Assembly: GCA_030220185.1 (NCBI GenBank)
Contig: JASPKZ010004955.1
Coordinates: forward strand, 372,001-436,000
Length of the DNA stretch: 64,000 nt
Origin: Diploptera punctata
Lineage: Eukaryota > Arthropoda > Insecta > Blattodea > Blaberidae
Reading direction: 5' to 3'
Position 1 is the stretch's first letter; the number at the start of each line of letters is the position of its first letter. Below the pieces are notes generated by a model. It had not been told where the DNA came from, did no database searches, and was given only the letters and a program-made list of their open reading frames with translations. Position numbers and translations under genes: made by a program. Below are positions 62,672 through 64,000 of the stretch, piece after piece.

Positions 62672-64000
62672 ATTACTTAAATATGAAATAAACGACTTTT
62701 CTGCCAGTCCCCTAATACCAAATGTATTTTGTTTTCTGATTAAAATTTCATAGTTTCCCATAAAGATCAAATGCTTTACTAAGATCTAGAAAAAGCCCTA
62801 TTATCTGTTCTCTATTATCTTTAGTTTGAATATTGATTCTGTAAATTATTGTATAGCATTGTTGATTCCTGTACCTTTATGAAATCCATACTGAGAACCA
62901 GAAAGCACATGATTAGATTCTATTATACATAACTTTTTCAAGAATTTTAGAGAAACCTGATAGTAGTGATATAGGTCTATAATTTTCAATATTTTAATTG
63001 ATCACTCTTTTTGAATATTGGACGATTTTCGCTGTTTTAAAAATTTTAGGAAATTTTCTTGTGATCAGTGATGATTTTGAGATGTCTAATAGCGGTGTTA
63101 TCAGTAAACTGGAACACCTTTTAACAATAAGGTCTGGTATTTGATCAATTCTACAAGATAAACTGTTTTTCACTTTGTTAATTACTTTAAACAATTCTTT
63201 TGGTATTACAGGTGTTAAGAATATAGTGTTTTTGATATTTGTGTGGTTTAAAATTGGTTGTTGATTATGAGTTATTGTTGCTTGATTCAGTGCAACATTT
63301 GTAAAGTAGTCATTAAATATCTCAGCTATTTCATACACATTTTTAATTACTTTGTCATTAACAGATATTTCCATTCTATCTTTAACTTTTTCATTACTTT
63401 TTCCAGATTCTTTTCTTACAGTATCCCATATAGCTTTTCCTTTGTTTTCTGCCTTCATAATAAAATCCCTGTTGGACCTTTGTTTAGCCTCATGAATTAC
63501 TTTCTTTAATACTTTGCTATACAGTTTAAAGTATGATTTAAGATTAGGATTACTAGTATTTTTATACAGTTTATACAGCTCTCTTTTTCTTTTGCATGAT
63601 ATTATTATTCCTTTCGTTATCCAGTTTGATTTTTTGCTCTTGTTTTGTGAAGTTACAAATTTTTTATTTGGTAAGGCAATATCTAAGTAATATTTTATGG
63701 TGTTCACGAAATTCTACTGATTTTTTGTCTATGTCAACTTTATTCATTACATCATTCCAGCTTTCACCCTGTAATAAAGATTCAATATTTTCATTGTTAA
63801 AGTTTCTTTTATAACTTATTGTTTTGTTAAGTTTTGAGTTTATGACTGTGTTTGTCTCTAACGGAATATGAATAAATGTTATATTGTGCTCTGAGATACC
63901 AAAGTTTATATTTTCTACTGTAGGCCTATATGGTAAATATTTGTGATCAATGATTATTTGATCAAGACAGGTTTGTGAAGTGGAAATTGTATGAGGAGTA
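62672..64000 (-). mobile_element. CR1/Jockey-like LINE, 5' half (runs off the window)
   Basis: Minus strand from the window edge: end of the endonuclease (SEHNITFIHIP near 63880), then a linker and the RT N-terminal part to RGLAEKSFISYLSN near 62690, where the DNA transposon begins. Confidence 0.85.
62994..63707 (-). pseudogene. LINE ORF2 linker and start of reverse transcriptase
   Basis: 237-codon frame: SNWITKGIIISCKRKRELY, YFKLYSKVLKKVIHEAKQ, then IAEIFNDYFTNVA, LTPVIPKELFKVINKVKNS and IPDLIVKRCSSL. This is the standard region between endonuclease and RT palm in CR1/Jockey-type LINEs. The frame breaks after KIVQYSKRVIN. RT continues in other frames to 62690. Confidence 0.85.

Noticed and set aside
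1..64000. LTR retrotransposon or endogenous virus
   Set aside because: No protease, integrase or envelope-like sequence and no direct long terminal repeats with a primer-binding site were seen; all RTs are LINE or Penelope type.
1..64000. CRISPR array or bacterial insertion
   Set aside because: No regularly spaced short repeats; coding style, introns and transposons are those of an animal genome.

Overview
The window is AT-rich, repeat-dense, intron-rich animal DNA, almost certainly from an insect. The retrotransposon families resemble those I associate with cockroaches and termites: RTE-type LINEs whose endonuclease resembles craniofacial development protein 2, Penelope-like elements, and Tigger, mariner, piggyBac and Harbinger DNA elements. 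The blattodean assignment is an inference from repeat style, not proof. I see no bacterial gene organisation, no CRISPR array and no rRNA.

One host gene is supported. It encodes a plus-strand two-PDZ protein of the pro-interleukin-16 / PDZD2 type (compare Drosophila big bang) and spans 6178-36005. Five exons are visible (6178-6520, 9756-10401, 20870-20998, 30846-31131, 35842-36005), and the upstream exons lie outside the window. Splice sites and phases agree throughout except in exon 9756-10401. That exon is 3n+1 long and changes frame inside a GAA/poly-Glu tract at about 9849-9853.

Everything else that can be interpreted is mobile DNA, layered by insertion. 1-6100: LINE remnants, a deleted mariner (3890-4794) and an RTE scrap. 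6.5-20.9 kb (introns): tRNA-like repeats, foldback elements, a Penelope copy with an internal inversion, and a nest at 14.8-18.5 kb (RTE < Tigger < LINE and Harbinger). 19.7-20.2 kb: a hAT transposase relic. 21-31 kb: an unclassified repeat split by a long-TIR element, piggyBac MITEs, LINE scraps, a Tigger and a second Harbinger. 32.9-35.1 kb: the best Penelope RT. 37.7-40.1 kb: a Penelope copy with inverted ends. 41.8-43.4 kb: a piggyBac. 46.2-49.5 kb and 59.2-62.4 kb: two full-length RTE copies with perfect target duplications. The second of these sits in an unclassified DNA transposon (58177-62671), which itself interrupts a CR1/Jockey-like LINE.

The most unusual signal is a family of about ten long-hairpin (foldback) elements. 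They share a tail like ACCTCATAGTGTTATTTCC, have 10-12 bp target duplications, and share ends with Penelope-like elements that encode a GIY-YIG nuclease. Several carry a hammerhead-ribozyme-like core (CTGANGA, stem, GAAA) in each arm. They look like non-autonomous, inverted-dimer derivatives mobilised by the Penelope machinery.
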